Below, one piece after another: positions 13,222-14,545 of a stretch of DNA of 14,545 nucleotides. The notes beneath the pieces are model-generated. The model saw only the letters and a program-made list of their open reading frames with translations, was not told the origin of the DNA and made no database searches. The translations under genes were made by a program, and so were the position numbers. This DNA is from an uncultured Ruminococcus sp. (GTDB lineage Bacteria > Bacillota > Clostridia > Oscillospirales > Acutalibacteraceae), in contig CACXGJ010000030.1 of assembly GCA_902767125.1 (NCBI GenBank), forward strand, positions 1 through 14,545, given 5' to 3'. Numbering within the stretch: the first letter of the stretch is position 1; each line of letters starts with the position of its first letter.

Positions 13222-14274
13222 TTACAGATTTTGGTTTTTAAGGCATGAATTTCCTATAAATTTTCCGTCGGGGATAACACAGTTTTCGATAAATGCCGCC
13301 GGCCCTATACTGCAAAAAGCACCTATCCTTGTATTTCCACGAATGACACTTGACGGCAGTATCACTGTATTTGCCTCTATCTCAACGTCCGTTCCGATTA
13401 TTACTCCGTCAATACACGGGATATTTACACCTTTTTTCATGTGCTTTTCAAGTATCCTTTTTCTTGCAATGTCATTGAGCTGTGCAAGCTGTATGCAGTC
13501 GTTTGCTCCGAGGACTGAATCCGCATTTTTCGCTTTATATGCAAGTACAGTCTTGCCTGTATTCTTTATGATAAAGACTGTATCCGTCAGATAATACTCT
13601 CCTGTCCTCTCACTCTTTTTGAGCTGTCCGAGAGCCGACAAAAGAGAATCCACCTCAAACCAGTATACACCCGAATTTACCTCTTTTATCTTTCTTATTT
13701 CGTCATCGGCTTCCTTTTCCTCGACAATGGCCTTGAGCATATCCAATGTATAGTCGCTGTTATCCGCCGTTTCATGGATAATTCTTCCATAGCCTGTGGG
13801 ATTATCGACCTCTGCCGATACAACTGTACAGCCTCTTTCGGAGGATGATCTTCTCGGCTTTTCCCAGTCGAATATTTCGGGATCTACATCTCCTGTCTGA
13901 TTATGAATGACAAACGATTCCCTTATCGTATCGGAATCAATGAACGGAGCATCACCGTTTAGGATAAGAACATCACTGCCCCTGTGTCTTTCGAGAAAGT
14001 CCCTTGCCTGCATTACAGCATGACCTGTCCCAAGCCTTTCGGACTGGAAAACCCTCTCTACTTCAAACGGCAATTCATCGAGATATGCTTCAACAAATTC
14101 ATGCCTGCTTCCCGTAACAACACATATATCTTCAATGCCTGCACCTCTCACGGCATCTATTACCCATTTTATCATCGGCTTGAACATGACCTCCGCCAAG
14201 ACCTTCGGGCGTTTTGAGTGCATTCTCTTACCTTCACCGCCTGCAAGTATTACTGCACTTATTTTTTTGTCCAT
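13222..14274 (-). CDS. glmU: UDP-N-acetylglucosamine pyrophosphorylase, GlmU lacking most of the acetyltransferase domain
   Basis: A 350-residue cytoplasmic nucleotidyltransferase that makes UDP-GlcNAc from GlcNAc-1-phosphate and UTP for the cell wall. Seen: the nucleotide loop LAGGEGKRMHSKRPKVL (10-26, with Lys24), QSERLGTGHAV (77-87), the metal-binding LNGD (Asp108), PTGYGRI (159-165), IVEEKEA (183-189) and EVNSG (Asn200). About 18-20 extra residues (129-147) interrupt the usual fold between two strands. The C-terminal left-handed helix has only about four hexapeptide turns (282-345) and then stops; full GlmU proteins are about 450-460 residues and carry the acetyltransferase site in the missing part. 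GGAGG lies 10 bases upstream of the ATG, and the gene has its own promoter. The reading frame ends in a clean stop, so this is probably not a sequencing error; glucosamine-1-phosphate acetylation must occur elsewhere. Confidence 0.8.
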   Translation of the reverse strand: MDKKISAVILAGGEGKRMHSKRPKVLAEVMFKPMIKWVIDAVRGAGIEDICVVTGSRHEFVEAYLDELPFEVERVFQSERLGTGHAVMQARDFLERHRGSDVLILNGDAPFIDSDTIRESFVIHNQTGDVDPEIFDWEKPRRSSSERGCTVVSAEVDNPTGYGRIIHETADNSDYTLDMLKAIVEEKEADDEIRKIKEVNSGVYWFEVDSLLSALGQLKKSERTGEYYLTDTVFIIKNTGKTVLAYKAKNADSVLGANDCIQLAQLNDIARKRILEKHMKKGVNIPCIDGVIIGTDVEIEANTVILPSSVIRGNTRIGAFCSIGPAAFIENCVIPDGKFIGNSCLKNQNL

Positions 14275-14309
14275 AAAAATAAAACCTCCGTTTCAAATCT
14301 GATATATCT

Positions 14310-14338
14310 ATACTACCACATTATTCAGCAAAACACAA
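14310..14338 (-). promoter_or_regulatory. Extended -10 sigma-A promoter of glmU
   Basis: The minus strand shows TTGTGT (14338 to 14333), a 17-base spacer and TAGTAT (14315 to 14310) preceded by TGG (extended -10). The predicted start near 14303 gives a leader of about 30 bases with GGAGG. The -35 box begins 10 bases after the stop of the upstream gene. Confidence 0.55.
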
Positions 14339-14348
14339 ATGTTTAATT

Positions 14349-14545
14349 TTAAATATCAAAAAATAGCAGCATTCCAAGATTTATATAATCAATAATATCA
14401 TTTGCCGAGACCTTTTCATTGCGGAAAGGATTCGCATTATCATAAAGAGAAATAAATCTTCCGCCACAGACTTTCTCTCTTACATGAGGATTCATGCAGT
14501 CAAATTCAACTATCATTCTGCATTCCGACTGATTCATTGCAATGC
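14349..14545 (-). CDS. 3' end of an unrecognised gene, cut by the right edge
   Basis: The frame is open from the window edge to a stop at 14349-14351, giving at least 64 residues. An ATG at 14537 exists, but no ribosome site is visible in the 8 bases before it, so this is probably the C-terminal part of a longer protein. The visible part has CGGRFISLYDNANPF and a hydrophobic end (YINLGMLLFFDI) but matches no family I recognise. It could also be chance open frame. Confidence 0.35.
   Translation of the reverse strand, partial: IAMNQSECRMIVEFDCMNPHVREKVCGGRFISLYDNANPFRNEKVSANDIIDYINLGMLLFFDI

Overview
The window looks like a chromosomal segment of a low-GC Gram-positive (Bacillota) bacterium, most likely a Ruminococcus-type member of the Oscillospiraceae. 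This is inferred from AT-rich spacers, strong AGGAGG-type ribosome sites, sigma-A promoters, and the glmU-prs and DUF1934(ywiB)-argS gene orders typical of Firmicutes. Most of it is housekeeping. No tRNA, rRNA, CRISPR array, transposase or integrase was seen.

Layout. (1) 1-209: AT-rich spacer with a promoter firing left out of the window and one firing right into an RlmI-type rRNA cytosine methyltransferase (210-1424). (2) 1425-1551: convergent spacer with a strong hairpin terminator. (3) 1552-3639 (minus): a 695-residue exported NlpC/P60-type cell-wall hydrolase with wall-binding repeats, a Pro/Ser/Lys/Glu stalk, four peptidoglycan-binding repeats and a C-terminal membrane anchor. (4) 3640-3978: divergent control region with two good promoters and a WalR-box-like site. 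(5) 3979-9539 (plus): a tightly packed probable operon of ddl, murI, a DUF1934 gene, argS, a degenerate homocysteine-methyltransferase-like protein and a small two-helix membrane protein, closed by two tandem terminators. (6) 9685-12035 (plus): two genes of phage tail-fibre type, a small beta-sandwich-like protein and a coiled-coil/SGNH-hydrolase protein, with no other phage gene around them. (7) 12036-12080: bidirectional terminator. (8) 12081-14274 (minus): prs and a shortened glmU, each with its own promoter, then the 3' end of an unknown minus-strand gene at the right edge.

Much of the window serves the cell wall: Ddl makes D-Ala-D-Ala, MurI makes D-glutamate, GlmU makes UDP-GlcNAc, and the hydrolase cuts or remodels the finished wall. 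Prs supplies PRPP, ArgS charges tRNA-Arg and the methyltransferase modifies rRNA.

The items most worth a second look are the orphan tail-fibre/SGNH pair, the MetH-like protein that has lost two of three zinc cysteines, the hydrolase architecture with Asp at the third catalytic position, the GlmU lacking most of its acetyltransferase domain, and the MurI with Gly after its first catalytic Cys. All function calls rest on motif reading without database searches. I did not find a convincing wholly new system; the orphan phage-like pair and the MetH-like pseudoenzyme are the nearest candidates.
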